Position numbers and translations under genes: made by a program. From Variovorax sp. N23 (GTDB lineage Bacteria > Pseudomonadota > Gammaproteobacteria > Burkholderiales > Burkholderiaceae_C), in the NCBI RefSeq assembly GCF_025486315.1, contig NZ_JAOOPY010000001.1:372001-436000 (forward strand): a stretch of 64,000 nucleotides of DNA. Reading direction: 5' to 3'. This document shows positions 1-8,818 of the stretch, one piece after another. Positions within the stretch are counted from its first letter, which is position 1, and every line of letters starts with the position of its first letter. The notes under the pieces were generated by a model. It saw only the letters and a list, made by a program, of their open reading frames with translations, made no database searches and was not told where the DNA came from.

Positions 1-31
1 GGATCCTTCTCCACCCTAGTTACTGCGGCCC

Positions 32-778
32 GTGTCTAGATACCTCACCAATCCGCTCATCTTCAACGGGCTCCTCTTCGTTGCCTTGGTGCTGGTCTTC
101 GGGCTGGCCGAGCGGCGCTGGCGCGCACGACCCATTCCATGGCGCTCGGTGCTGGTTGCCGACATCGCCGCAACCTTGTTCTACGTGGTGATCGTCGCGC
201 AAGCCGCACAGTTCCTGAATCGCTGGATTGCCGTGCGCGGGCCCTGGCCGGCCCTCCTGGGCGAGTGGCCCTTGTGGGCCCGCCTCGTGCTCTATCTCGT
301 CGTCGCGGATTTCGGGGCCTACTGGATACACCGCCTGGTGCATCTGCGGCCGTTCTGGCGAGTGCATCGCTGGCATCACCTGCCCACCCGCATGTACTGG
401 CTGGCCGGCACCCGGAGTTCGATCCTGCAGCAGACGCTGTTCAACCTGCCGTACATCTTCGCGAGCCCCTTGCTCGACGTCTCGCCGTGGTGGATCGCGA
501 GCGGGCTGTTCGCCCTGATGGCGGTGACCAATTCGTGGATGCACATGAACGTGCGATGGCAGCTCGGCTGGCTCGACTGGTTCCTCGTCACGCCGCGCAG
601 CCACGAGATCCACCACAGCGACCGGCCCGAGCACTACCAGAGCAACTTCGGCGTCCTGCTGTCCGTGTGGGACAGGCTGTTCGGCACCTTCTGTTCGCCG
701 CGACAGGTCGACGCATCGGCCCTGCGCTTCGGCATCTCGGACAAAGTGCCGCTCGCACGTTTGACCATCGGGCTTTGA
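32..778 (+). CDS. Sterol desaturase / fatty acid hydroxylase family membrane protein
   Basis: Predicted integral membrane di-iron oxygenase of 248 residues. The three histidine clusters of the family are visible: HRLVH near residue 98, HRWHH near 111 and HEIHH near 191, with hydrophobic helices before, between and after them. Members hydroxylate or desaturate lipids; the substrate here cannot be told. The start is a GTG at the very edge of the window, preceded by an in-frame TAG at positions 17–19, so the gene is probably complete, although its promoter lies outside. No partner gene is next to it: the downstream genes are on the other strand. A second, differently built family member lies at 9624–10679. 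Family is secure; the reaction is unknown. Confidence 0.85.
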   Translation: MSRYLTNPLIFNGLLFVALVLVFGLAERRWRARPIPWRSVLVADIAATLFYVVIVAQAAQFLNRWIAVRGPWPALLGEWPLWARLVLYLVVADFGAYWIHRLVHLRPFWRVHRWHHLPTRMYWLAGTRSSILQQTLFNLPYIFASPLLDVSPWWIASGLFALMAVTNSWMHMNVRWQLGWLDWFLVTPRSHEIHHSDRPEHYQSNFGVLLSVWDRLFGTFCSPRQVDASALRFGISDKVPLARLTIGL

Positions 779-923
779 GTAGGTTGCCCTCGAAGTCGGT
801 GGCCGCGCATCGCAAGAGGTTTCGTGGGGCTACAGAATCTTTGTTCAGCTGCCCCGCCGCGCCGATGCGTGGCGGATGTCCCTTCCTGCGCAGCGGCGCC
901 GACCGCTGGGGCCTCGGCGGCCA

Positions 924-1439
924 TCAGCTCGAGCCCGGGCCTTCGTCCGTGTCGGCGGTCGCTTTCGACGTCCCTCGACGCAGAGGCGCCCGGCTTCGCT
1001 CGTTGTTATGGCTGACGAACTTGCGCAGCAGGTCCAGCAGGTCTGCGCTCTCCTGGGGCGTGAGGCCATTCAGCAGCGTGGTCTGCAAGATCTGGATGGG
1101 CGACTTCAGGCTGTCGAGCAGCGCCTCGCCTGCCGCCGTGAGTTCGAGGCGTCGCCGTCCCCGTGCGCCCACGCTGCGCGAAATCCATCCCTTGGCTTCC
1201 AGTCGGGCCGCGATGTCGGCGCATGACGAGGTGTCGATGGCGACTTCCTGCGCGACGGTGAGCTGATCGATGCCCGGCTTTTCGCCGAGCACCTTCAACA
1301 CGGCGTACTGGATCGGCGTGACCTCGCGGCCCACGACGTCCAGGAACACCGAGACCGAGATCTGATGCGCACGCCGGATCAGGTGGCCCGGCTGGTCGTG
1401 AAGGTCGATGAGGGAGGAGTCGTGCGGCAGAGTGGGCAT
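924..1439 (-). CDS. MarR family transcriptional regulator
   Basis: A 171-residue winged-helix regulator of the MarR type. The stretch QYAVLKVLGEKPGIDQLTVA begins the DNA-binding domain (about residues 43–62), followed by a recognition-helix region (DTSSCADIAARLEAKGWI) and the beta wing with GARGRRRLELT. It is the last gene of a minus-strand run after the transporter, VanA and VanB genes, so it probably controls vanillate or related aromatic-acid catabolism in response to the substrate. Known vanillate repressors are usually of the GntR type (VanR), so a MarR protein here is a variation. The perfect palindrome at 5001–5014, before the first gene of the run, is a candidate binding site. The gap 779–923 before it shows nothing I can support. 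Confidence 0.85.
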   Translation of the reverse strand: MPTLPHDSSLIDLHDQPGHLIRRAHQISVSVFLDVVGREVTPIQYAVLKVLGEKPGIDQLTVAQEVAIDTSSCADIAARLEAKGWISRSVGARGRRRLELTAAGEALLDSLKSPIQILQTTLLNGLTPQESADLLDLLRKFVSHNNERSRAPLRRGTSKATADTDEGPGSS

Positions 1440-1528
1440 GCGCGATGAACCGGCAACGGCGAAGAAGGAGCCGCGCGATTCTCCCTCACCCCCGCGTCGG
1501 CACGGCGGGCCTGATCCAGGCCGGCCTG

Positions 1529-2497
1529 CTACAGGTCCAGCACCAGCAGCTTCGAGCGCGCGCGCGAGCAGCAGGGGGTGAACTGGTCGTTGGCCGCCTG
1601 CTCTTCGGGCGTGAGGTACAGGTCCTTGTGATCGGGCTCGCCCTGGAGCACGCGCGTGAGGCAGGTCCCGCACACGCCCTGTTCGCATGACACCTGAACC
1701 TTCACGCCTGCATCGCCGAGGGCCTGCACGACGGTGCGATCGGCGGGGATGTGGATCACGCGGCCCGAACTGGCGATCTGGACATCGAAGGCGCCGTCCG
1801 TGGCTGACGGTGCGACGCTCGCGCCGAAGAACTCGAAGTGCAGCCGCGTCTCGGGCCAGCCCGCGGTGCGGGCGCTGGCCAGGACCCAGTCCATGAAGCC
1901 CTTGGGGCCGCACACATACAGGTGCGTCTGGTCGGGCATGGCGCGCAGGACCTGCTCGATGTCCAGCTTCTGTTCGGCCGCGCCGTCGTCGAAATGCAGC
2001 GTCACCTGCGAGGCGAAGGCCGCCTCGGCGATGCGTTGGCGAAAGGCGGTGCGCTCGGGCGATCGGGTGCAGTAGTGCATCTCGAAGGGATGGCCGATGG
2101 CGGCCATGCGTTCGGCCATGCAGAGGAGGGGCGTCACGCCGATCCCGCCGGCGAGAAGGAGGCTGTGCGGCGCATCGCTCGCGATCGGAAAGTGGTTCTT
2201 CGGCGCGCTGATGCGCAGCGTCCTGCCTTCCTCGATCTCGTCGTGCATGGCGCGCGAGCCCCCGCGCGAGGCCGGGTCGCGCAGCACGCCGATCAGGTAG
2301 CGGTGGTTTTCCGTGGCGTCGTTGCACAGCGAATACTGCCGCGTCAGGCCCGAGGGCAGGTGCACGTCGATGTGCGATCCGGCCGAGAAGGCCGGCAGGC
2401 CTTGCCCGTCGGTGCGAACGAGTTCAAAGGTGCAGATGTCAATCGCCTCCGGCGTCTTGCGCGCGACGCGCACGGTGAATTCCGAGATGTCGGTCAT
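1529..2497 (-). CDS. vanB: Vanillate O-demethylase reductase subunit (ferredoxin-NAD reductase)
   Basis: A 322-residue class IA dioxygenase-type reductase. An N-terminal FMN-binding barrel is marked by the RQYSLCN motif near residue 53, a nucleotide-binding domain by LLLAGGIGVTPLL near 114, and a C-terminal plant-type [2Fe-2S] ferredoxin domain by CEQGVCGTC and the later cysteine in FTPCC. It takes electrons from NAD(P)H and passes them to the Rieske oxygenase encoded just upstream (19 bp gap). Together they demethylate vanillate to protocatechuate with release of formaldehyde. Other methoxy- or hydroxybenzoate oxygenase systems have the same architecture, so the exact substrate is inferred from the pairing with a VanA-like oxygenase and an aromatic-acid transporter. 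Confidence 0.88.
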   Translation of the reverse strand: MTDISEFTVRVARKTPEAIDICTFELVRTDGQGLPAFSAGSHIDVHLPSGLTRQYSLCNDATENHRYLIGVLRDPASRGGSRAMHDEIEEGRTLRISAPKNHFPIASDAPHSLLLAGGIGVTPLLCMAERMAAIGHPFEMHYCTRSPERTAFRQRIAEAAFASQVTLHFDDGAAEQKLDIEQVLRAMPDQTHLYVCGPKGFMDWVLASARTAGWPETRLHFEFFGASVAPSATDGAFDVQIASSGRVIHIPADRTVVQALGDAGVKVQVSCEQGVCGTCLTRVLQGEPDHKDLYLTPEEQAANDQFTPCCSRARSKLLVLDL

Positions 2498-2516
2498 GGA
2501 TGTCGTCGTGTCCGGT

Positions 2517-3581
2517 TCATGCCGCAGCCGCCGCGGACGTTGCGCCTGTGGTCGCCGCCTGCTCCTGCGCGATGAGCCGTTCGATCACGCGGCGCGATTG
2601 CACGCCGCCTGCATCGATGTTGAGCTTGAGCAGCGCGCGCGTGGGGTGCGCCAGCAGGTTGCGCTGCTGTTGCTCCAGCATCTGCAGGTCTTCGCTGAAG
2701 ATCTGGCCCTGGCCTTCGCGAATGGTCTCGGTCAGTGCCTTGTCTTCGGGCCGGAAGTTGCGCGCCATGCCCCAGAAGTACCAGATCGACGTGTCGGTCT
2801 CCGGCGTGATGAAGTCGACCACGATGCTCGATGCCTTGTGGGCGGCGTCGGCCGCGTAGCCGCCCTTGCCCGCGTGGGCCACGCCGACCTCGATCAGCAC
2901 ATGGCTCGGCGGCGTGAAGCGGCAGATCTGCCAGCGGTCCACCGGCACGTCGTCGGCCAGGCCGTTGCCGCGCAATGCCATGCGCCAGAACGGCGGGGCG
3001 GAGATGTTCTCCATCAGGCGGCTGGTGATGACCTCGTCGCCCTCGACCCGGGTGGCGACCGGCGTCTCGTCGATCTCCTTCTGGCCGATGCTGCTCGCGT
3101 GCACGTAGGTCTCGTGCGTGAGGTCCATCAGGTTGTCGATCATCAGGCGGTAGTCGCACTGGATGTGATACAGCCCGCCGCCATAGGCCCACTCGCTGCT
3201 CTCGGCCCATTCGAGGTGGTGCAGCTTGGCCGCGTCGGCCTGCGCGGCGTCGCCGGGCCAGATCCAGACGAAGCCGTAGCGCTCGATCAGCGGGAAGCTG
3301 CGAATCGGCGGAAAGCCGCGCACGCGCTGGCCGGGCATCGCCACCGTCTTGCCGTCGCAGCCCATTTCGAGCCCGTGATAGCCGCACACCAGCTTGCCGT
3401 CGACCACGCGGCCGAGCGACAGCGGCGCGCCGCGGTGAGGGCAGAAGTCCTCCAGCGCGGCGACGCGGCCGTCCGCATCGCGGTAGAAGACGATCGACTC
3501 GTTGCAGACCTTGCGGCCCAGCGGCTTGTCGGTGACCTCGTCGCTCGTGCAGGCGACGTACCAGGCATTCTTGGGGAACAT
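2517..3581 (-). CDS. vanA: Vanillate O-demethylase oxygenase subunit (Rieske)
   Basis: A 354-residue Rieske non-heme iron oxygenase. The [2Fe-2S] ligands are visible as C47-P-H49 and C66-G-Y-H69. The mononuclear iron site is in DLTHETYVH, with His156 and His161. The length fits VanA-type oxygenases, which are shorter than ring-hydroxylating alpha subunits. It would hydroxylate the methoxy carbon of vanillate (or a close analogue) so that formaldehyde leaves and protocatechuate is formed. A good ribosome binding site (AAGGAG) precedes the ATG. It sits between the AAHS transporter gene (42 bp gap) and the reductase gene (19 bp gap), consistent with one transcript. Substrate could also be syringate, veratrate or another methoxybenzoate. 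Confidence 0.9.
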   Translation of the reverse strand: MFPKNAWYVACTSDEVTDKPLGRKVCNESIVFYRDADGRVAALEDFCPHRGAPLSLGRVVDGKLVCGYHGLEMGCDGKTVAMPGQRVRGFPPIRSFPLIERYGFVWIWPGDAAQADAAKLHHLEWAESSEWAYGGGLYHIQCDYRLMIDNLMDLTHETYVHASSIGQKEIDETPVATRVEGDEVITSRLMENISAPPFWRMALRGNGLADDVPVDRWQICRFTPPSHVLIEVGVAHAGKGGYAADAAHKASSIVVDFITPETDTSIWYFWGMARNFRPEDKALTETIREGQGQIFSEDLQMLEQQQRNLLAHPTRALLKLNIDAGGVQSRRVIERLIAQEQAATTGATSAAAAA

Positions 3582-3623
3582 CGTGAGGCTCCTTGTGTGG
3601 ATGGAAGTGAATGCTGCCGTGCT

Positions 3624-4964
3624 TCAGTGGGCCGAAGCGGCGAGCCGGGGTCGAGGGCCGGCGCCCACCTGCCGGCCCAGCGCCATCGCCGAGGCGGCGG
3701 CTGCGAGCAGCGGCAGTGCGTAGACGTAGTAAAGATGCGGCGCGGGCCACCCGCTGTCGAGCAGCAAGCCCGCGACCATCGGGCCGAGCACGGCGCCCAG
3801 GCGGCCGATGCCGATGGCCCATCCCAGGCCCGTCGTGCGCACCGCGGCCGGATAGATCACCGGCGCAAAGGCATAGAGCCCGGCCATCGAGGCGAAGATG
3901 AACGCGCCGATGGCACCGGCGGCCGCGAAGGCGAGGCCGAGATCGTGGGTGAACAGGCCGAAGGCGGCCACCGCGAGGGCCGTCAGGCACAGTGCGGACG
4001 CGGTCAGCGGGCGTAGCGCGACGCGGGCGGCCAGCAGGCCGAAGACGCTGCCGCCCACGATGCCACCCAGATTCAGCAGCACGCCGCCGGTCACGCCCTG
4101 CCGGGCCGAGAGGCCGGCCGAGACGAGCAGCTTGGGTGTCCAGCTGAGCGCGAAGTAGAAGCTGAACATCAGCAGGAAGAAGCCCGCCCACAGCCAGAGC
4201 GTGGACGATCGCAGGCCGGGGCCGAACAGGGCCGAGATGCTGCCGCCGGATGCCTTGGCCGCTGCGGCGCGTGCCGGCAGCTGGTCCAGGGCGGGTTGCT
4301 GCATGCGCCGCAGCAGCCCGTTGACCTTGGGCAGTGCGCCCGCAGGTTGCCGCGTCATCAGGAAGTCGAGCGATTCGGGCAGCCGCCAGAGCACCATGGG
4401 AATCATCAGCGCCGTGGCCAGGCTGCCGAAGACAAAGACGGACCGCCAGCCATGCTGCTCCAGCAGGACGGCGGCGATGGTCCCGCCGATCGTGGCGCCG
4501 ATCGGATACCCCGTGGCCTGCAGGCCGATGGCGGTGCTGCGCCACTTGTCGGACGCGAACTCCGAGGTGATGACGCCCACGCTGGCCAGCATGCCGCCGA
4601 TGCCCACGCCGGTGAACGCGCGCAGCAGGCCGAGTTCGGTGCTGCTGCGCGACAGCGCCGACAAGCCCATGCCCGCCGTGACGATGACCAGGCAGAGCAG
4701 GATCACGGTCTGGCGCCCCCATCGGTCGGCCAGCGGCGCCAGGAAGAGCGAACCCAGCGCCATGCCGACCAGGCCGGCGCTGAACAGGAAGCCGAGCGCA
4801 GCGCCATTGAGCTGCCACTCCGCCGAGATGCTCGAGGCGGTGAACGCCATCACCAGCACGTCGAAGCCGTCGAGCATGACCAGCATCACGCAGATCGCCA
4901 CGGCCAACCATTGGAAAGGGGTCATCGGGCCCTGGTCGAGCGTCCGCCTGATATCGCGATTCAT
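3624..4964 (-). CDS. MFS transporter, aromatic acid:H+ symporter (AAHS) family
   Basis: A 446-residue major facilitator with twelve apparent hydrophobic segments. The N-terminal half carries the family motif region LDGFDVLVMAF in the first helix and LADRWGRQTVILL between helices 2 and 3, as in PcaK, BenK and VanK. It probably imports vanillate or a related benzoate with protons and feeds the demethylase genes that follow. I chose the ATG at 4964 because an AAGGAC ribosome site lies before it and the hydrophobic protein starts soon after; the open frame continues further upstream to 5390 but without membrane-protein character. It is the first gene of the minus-strand operon and is divergent from ggt. 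Confidence 0.88.
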   Translation of the reverse strand: MNRDIRRTLDQGPMTPFQWLAVAICVMLVMLDGFDVLVMAFTASSISAEWQLNGAALGFLFSAGLVGMALGSLFLAPLADRWGRQTVILLCLVIVTAGMGLSALSRSSTELGLLRAFTGVGIGGMLASVGVITSEFASDKWRSTAIGLQATGYPIGATIGGTIAAVLLEQHGWRSVFVFGSLATALMIPMVLWRLPESLDFLMTRQPAGALPKVNGLLRRMQQPALDQLPARAAAAKASGGSISALFGPGLRSSTLWLWAGFFLLMFSFYFALSWTPKLLVSAGLSARQGVTGGVLLNLGGIVGGSVFGLLAARVALRPLTASALCLTALAVAAFGLFTHDLGLAFAAAGAIGAFIFASMAGLYAFAPVIYPAAVRTTGLGWAIGIGRLGAVLGPMVAGLLLDSGWPAPHLYYVYALPLLAAAASAMALGRQVGAGPRPRLAASAH

Positions 4965-5000
4965 CGTGTCTGTCCTTGATATGGGTCTGATCTCTTGTCG

Positions 5001-5014
5001 ATCAGTACACTGAT
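5001..5014. promoter_or_regulatory. Palindromic operator candidate for the vanillate operon
   Basis: The sequence ATCAGTACACTGAT is a perfect inverted repeat with 6-bp arms and a 2-bp spacer, 37 bp upstream of the transporter start. Size and symmetry suit a MarR-family dimer, and a MarR gene ends this operon. The rest of the 241-bp divergent gap to ggt shows no other clear signal. Assignment is inference. Confidence 0.45.
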
Positions 5015-5205
5015 TGTCGAAATAATCAGGGAAGCTGGAATTCGGGTTTACCCGTTTCCGGGCGGGGCGCGTGCGTCTTTGCGTCCGATGCCGGCGGTGG
5101 TGGCACCTGCGCCTCGGACGGACGTTGCATGATCTCCGGTGCGCGGGCGTGCCGATCGGCAGACGGCGGGCGCAATATCCCCGTTTTTCACAAGGAGGCA
5201 ACACC

Positions 5206-6939
5206 ATGAAGATGATTCCCTGGGCGGCGCGCTGGTCGGTCGCGGCGGCCGTGATGGCCATGACGGCGTTCCCCGCCGTGCACGCCGCGTCGCAGGCGCC
5301 GGTGGCGGCGCAGAACGGGATGGTCGTGAGTGCGCAGCACCTCGCCACCCGGGTCGGCGTCGACGTGCTCAAACGCGGCGGCAACGCCATCGATGCGGCA
5401 GTGGCCGTCGGCTATGCGCTCGCCGTGGTGTACCCGGCCGCGGGCAACCTCGGCGGCGGCGGCTTCATGACGGTCCAGCTGGCCGACGGCCGCAAGACCT
5501 TCCTCGACTTTCGCGAGAAGGCGCCGCTGGCGGCCACGGCCAACATGTACCTCGACAAGGAGGGCAACGTCATCAAGGGGCTGAGCACCCGCGGCCATCT
5601 CGCCGTCGGCGTGCCGGGCACGGTCTCGGGCATGGAGTACGCCCGCGAAAAGTACGGAACGATGAAGCGGGCGGCGCTCATCGCCCCTTCCATCGCGCTG
5701 GCCGACCAGGGCTTTGCGCTGGCGCAGGGCGACGTCGACATGCTGCTGACGGCGACCGGCGATTTCAGGAAGGACGACGTGTCGGGTGCCATCTTCCTGA
5801 AGCAGGGCGAGCCCTTCGCGGTCGGCCAGAAGCTGGTGCAGAAGGACTTGGCCAAGACGCTGCGCGCCATCAGCCAGCACGGCACCGACGGCTTCTACAA
5901 GGGCTGGGTCGGCCAGGCGATCGTCGCGTCCAGCCAGGCCGGTCAGGGCCTCATCACGCAGGCCGACCTCGACCAGTACAGCACGCGCGAACTGGCGCCG
6001 GTCGAGTGCGACTACCGCGGCTACCGCATCGTGTCCGCGCCGCCGCCGAGCTCGGGTGGCGTGATCATCTGCGAGATGCTCAACATCCTGGAGGGCTACC
6101 CGCTGAAGGACCTGGGCTTCCGCTCGGCGCAGGCGGTGCACTACCAGATCGAAGCGATGCGCCACGTCTACGTCGACCGCAACAGCTACCTCGGCGACCC
6201 GGACTTCGTGAAGAACCCGCTCGACCGCCTGCTGGACAAGGGCTACGCCGAGAAGATCCGCGGTGTGATCGACCCGGCCAAGGCGGGTGTGTCGAAGGAC
6301 ATCAAGCCCGGCGTCGCGCCGCATGAAGGCAGCAACACCACGCACTACTCGATCACCGACCAGTGGGGCAACGCGGTGTCCGTGACCTACACCCTCAACG
6401 ACTGGTTCGGCGCCAAGGTCACGGCGGCCAAGACGGGCGTGCTGCTCAACAACGAGATGGACGACTTCACCGCAAAGGTCGGCGTGCCCAACCTGTACGG
6501 CCTGGTGCAGGGCGAAGCCAATGCCATCGCCCCCGGCAAGCGGCCGTTGAGCTCGATGAGCCCGACGATCGTCAGCAAAGACGGCAAGCCGGTCTTCGTG
6601 GTCGGCACGCCCGGCGGCAGCCGCATCATCACGGCGGTGCTGCACACCATCCTGAACGTGGTCGACTACGGCATGAACGTGCAGGAAGCCGTCGATGCGC
6701 CGCGCTTCCACCAGCAATGGCTGCCAGACGTGACCAACGTCGAGACCTACGCCATCTCGCCCGACACCCGCAAGCTGCTCATCGACATGGGCCACAACCT
6801 GGGCGTGCCGCAGCCGGCGAACCACATGGCGGCGATCATCGTCGGTGCGCCGTCGCTGGGCGGCAAGCCGGTGGGCAACAATCGCTTCTACGGCGCGAAC
6901 GATCCGCGGCGCAACACCGGGCTCGCGCTCGGCTACTGA
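5206..6939 (+). CDS. ggt: Gamma-glutamyltranspeptidase
   Basis: A 577-residue exported N-terminal nucleophile hydrolase. Residues 1–27 form a signal peptide ending at AVHAAS. The proenzyme is expected to cleave itself before Thr379 in the motif NTTHYSITDQWGN, giving large and small subunits; the small subunit carries the substrate-binding RPLSSMSPT and GTPGGSRII segments. It transfers or hydrolyses the gamma-glutamyl group of glutathione in the periplasm. The ATG at 5206 was chosen because AAGGAGG lies 8 bases before it and it begins the signal peptide. It is divergent from the vanillate operon and followed, after 46 bp with a small GC-rich stem, by rsuA. Confidence 0.93.
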   Translation: MKMIPWAARWSVAAAVMAMTAFPAVHAASQAPVAAQNGMVVSAQHLATRVGVDVLKRGGNAIDAAVAVGYALAVVYPAAGNLGGGGFMTVQLADGRKTFLDFREKAPLAATANMYLDKEGNVIKGLSTRGHLAVGVPGTVSGMEYAREKYGTMKRAALIAPSIALADQGFALAQGDVDMLLTATGDFRKDDVSGAIFLKQGEPFAVGQKLVQKDLAKTLRAISQHGTDGFYKGWVGQAIVASSQAGQGLITQADLDQYSTRELAPVECDYRGYRIVSAPPPSSGGVIICEMLNILEGYPLKDLGFRSAQAVHYQIEAMRHVYVDRNSYLGDPDFVKNPLDRLLDKGYAEKIRGVIDPAKAGVSKDIKPGVAPHEGSNTTHYSITDQWGNAVSVTYTLNDWFGAKVTAAKTGVLLNNEMDDFTAKVGVPNLYGLVQGEANAIAPGKRPLSSMSPTIVSKDGKPVFVVGTPGGSRIITAVLHTILNVVDYGMNVQEAVDAPRFHQQWLPDVTNVETYAISPDTRKLLIDMGHNLGVPQPANHMAAIIVGAPSLGGKPVGNNRFYGANDPRRNTGLALGY

Positions 6940-6985
6940 ACCCACGCTTTTCCGGCGGCGGCCGCGTCCGCCGCCCGTCCCATCG

Positions 6986-7717
6986 ATGCAACTCCAGGAC
7001 ATTCTCTACACCCAGGGCTTCGGCACGCGCCGCGTCTGCGCCGGGCTCGTGCAACAGGGCTTCGTGACGATCGACGGGGCCGTCGCCACCGATCCGAGCG
7101 CCGACGTGGCTGTCGCCGACGGCCTGCGCTTCACCGTGCAGGGCACCGCCTGGGAATACCACGAAAAAGCCTATCTGCTGCTGCACAAGCCGGCCGGCAC
7201 CGAATGCTCCCAGAAGCCCTCGACCTGGCCCAGCATCTACACCCTGCTGCCGTCGCCGCTGCGGCTGCGGCCGAACAAGGGCGCGGTGCAGGGCGTGCAG
7301 GCCATCGGCCGGCTCGACCAGGACACGACCGGGCTGCTGCTGCTGACCGACGACGGCCAGTTCATCCACCGCATGGGCTCGCCCAAGCACCACGTGCCCA
7401 AGGTGTACGAGGTGGCCGTCAAGCATCCGCTCGACGACGCCCAGGTGCAGAAGCTGATGGCCGGGGTGGTGCTGGACGACGACCCGAAGCCGGTGCGCGC
7501 CGCGGCCTGCGAGGCGGTCGCGCCGCTGCACCTGCGGCTCACGCTGACCGAAGGCAAGTACCACCAGGTCAAGCGCATGGTGGCGGCGGTCGGCAACCGG
7601 GTCGAGGCGCTGCACCGGTCGCAGATCGGCGCGCTGACACTGCCGGCCGAACTGGCACCCGGCCAGTGGCGCTGGCTCAGCGCGGCGGAGGTCGAGGCGC
7701 TGCGCAGCGCACGCTGA
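6986..7717 (+). CDS. rsuA: 16S rRNA pseudouridine(516) synthase RsuA-like
   Basis: A 243-residue pseudouridine synthase of the RsuA/RluB/E/F family. An N-terminal S4 RNA-binding domain (about residues 1–60, with LQDILYTQGFGTRR and VTIDG) precedes the catalytic domain, which holds the diagnostic GRLDQDTTGLLLLTDDG with the catalytic aspartate, and the later EGKYHQVKRM motif. The family isomerises a uridine in rRNA; RsuA acts on U516 of 16S rRNA. The ATG at 6986 is used because the S4 domain starts immediately after it. It follows ggt in the same direction but with no functional link. RluE or RluF would be the alternative reading. Confidence 0.88.
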   Translation: MQLQDILYTQGFGTRRVCAGLVQQGFVTIDGAVATDPSADVAVADGLRFTVQGTAWEYHEKAYLLLHKPAGTECSQKPSTWPSIYTLLPSPLRLRPNKGAVQGVQAIGRLDQDTTGLLLLTDDGQFIHRMGSPKHHVPKVYEVAVKHPLDDAQVQKLMAGVVLDDDPKPVRAAACEAVAPLHLRLTLTEGKYHQVKRMVAAVGNRVEALHRSQIGALTLPAELAPGQWRWLSAAEVEALRSAR

Positions 7718-7818
7718 CCTGTAGTTTTGCTGGCGAATTTGCACGCGTCGCACCAAGACGGTCAGCCACCGCTAAGGCTTGCACGTTATGGTTCGACCTG
7801 CTGTCCCGGAAGCTTCCC

Positions 7819-8811
7819 TTGCGATTTCTTGCCACCGCCCACGGCCGCCTCGCGGCCTTTTTCTTCGCCTGCGCCCTGCACGCGGTGCCCGCCCTGGCCG
7901 CCGAGCCGCCGCCGCTCTTTGTCCTCAACTCGCTCGACGCCACCGTCAGCGTGATCGACCCGGCCACCTGGGTTGAAAAGACGCGCATTCCGACGGGCAA
8001 GGAGCCGCACCACATCTACATGACGCCGGACGAGCGTTCGGTGATCGTGGCCAATTCCGCCGGCGATTCGCTGACCTTCCTGAACCCGCGCACGGGCGAC
8101 GTGCAGCGCGTGGTCTACGGCATCATCGATCCGTACCAGCTGCAGTTCTCGCGCGACATGAAGTGGTTCGTGACCGCGGCCAACCGCCTGAACCACGTCG
8201 ACATCTACCGCTGGGACGGCAAGGACCTGACGCTGGCCAGGCGCATCGCCACCGGCAAGACGCCCAGCCACATCTGGATCGACGCGACCAGCACCGTGGC
8301 CTACGTCACCATGCAGGACAGCGACGAGCTCATCGCCGTCGACCTGCACACGCAGACCATCCGCTGGCGCACCGCCACCGGCCCCATGCCGGCCGACATC
8401 TTCGGGGTTCATGGCGACCGCACCCTGCTGGTCGGCCTGACCGGCGGCGACGGCGTGCAGGTGTTCGACGTGGCCGGCCCTCAGCCCAGGGCGGTCGGCA
8501 AGATCTTCACCGGCAAGGGCGCGCATGCGTTCCGTTCCGCGGGCGACGGCCAGAGCGTGTTCCTGAGCAACCGCGTCGCCAACACCATCAGCCGCATCGA
8601 CCTCAAGACGCTCCAGGTGACCGAGACCTACCCGGTGCCCGGCGGGCCGGACTGCATGGACCTGTCGGCCGATGGCAAGACCCTGTATGTGACCTCTCGC
8701 TGGGCCAAGAAGCTCAGCGTGATCGACCTGGCCAGCCGCAAGGTGGTGCGCCAGGTGAATGTCGGGCGCTCGCCGCACGGCGTGTGGACCCTGGACCATG
8801 CCAAGCGCTGA
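7819..8811 (+). CDS. YncE/YVTN-type beta-propeller protein, exported
   Basis: A 330-residue protein with a signal peptide (RFLATAHGRLAAFFFACALH, mature form from about AAEPPP) and repeated beta-propeller blades of the YVTN/NHL type, such as LFVLNSLDATVSVIDPATW, HIYMTPDERSVIVANSAG, FLSNRVANTISRIDLKT and LYVTSRWAKKLSVIDLASRK. No catalytic motif is visible. No ATG fits: the frame has no ATG before the signal peptide. I take TTG at 7819, preceded by GGAAG 6 bases upstream. The gene is followed 7 bp later by a polysaccharide deacetylase gene, and the two may act together at the cell surface or periplasm. Function is not known for this family beyond binding roles. Confidence 0.75.
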   Translation: MRFLATAHGRLAAFFFACALHAVPALAAEPPPLFVLNSLDATVSVIDPATWVEKTRIPTGKEPHHIYMTPDERSVIVANSAGDSLTFLNPRTGDVQRVVYGIIDPYQLQFSRDMKWFVTAANRLNHVDIYRWDGKDLTLARRIATGKTPSHIWIDATSTVAYVTMQDSDELIAVDLHTQTIRWRTATGPMPADIFGVHGDRTLLVGLTGGDGVQVFDVAGPQPRAVGKIFTGKGAHAFRSAGDGQSVFLSNRVANTISRIDLKTLQVTETYPVPGGPDCMDLSADGKTLYVTSRWAKKLSVIDLASRKVVRQVNVGRSPHGVWTLDHAKR

Positions 8812-8818
8812 CCGGCCG

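Noticed and set aside
1-40. BamHI and XbaI sites within the first 40 bases, suggestive of a cloning polylinker
   Set aside because: Two six-base sites are not enough to call vector sequence, and the coding frame begins normally from position 32.
6953-6976. GC-rich stem between ggt and rsuA as a terminator
   Set aside because: The stem is short and imperfect and no T-run follows it.
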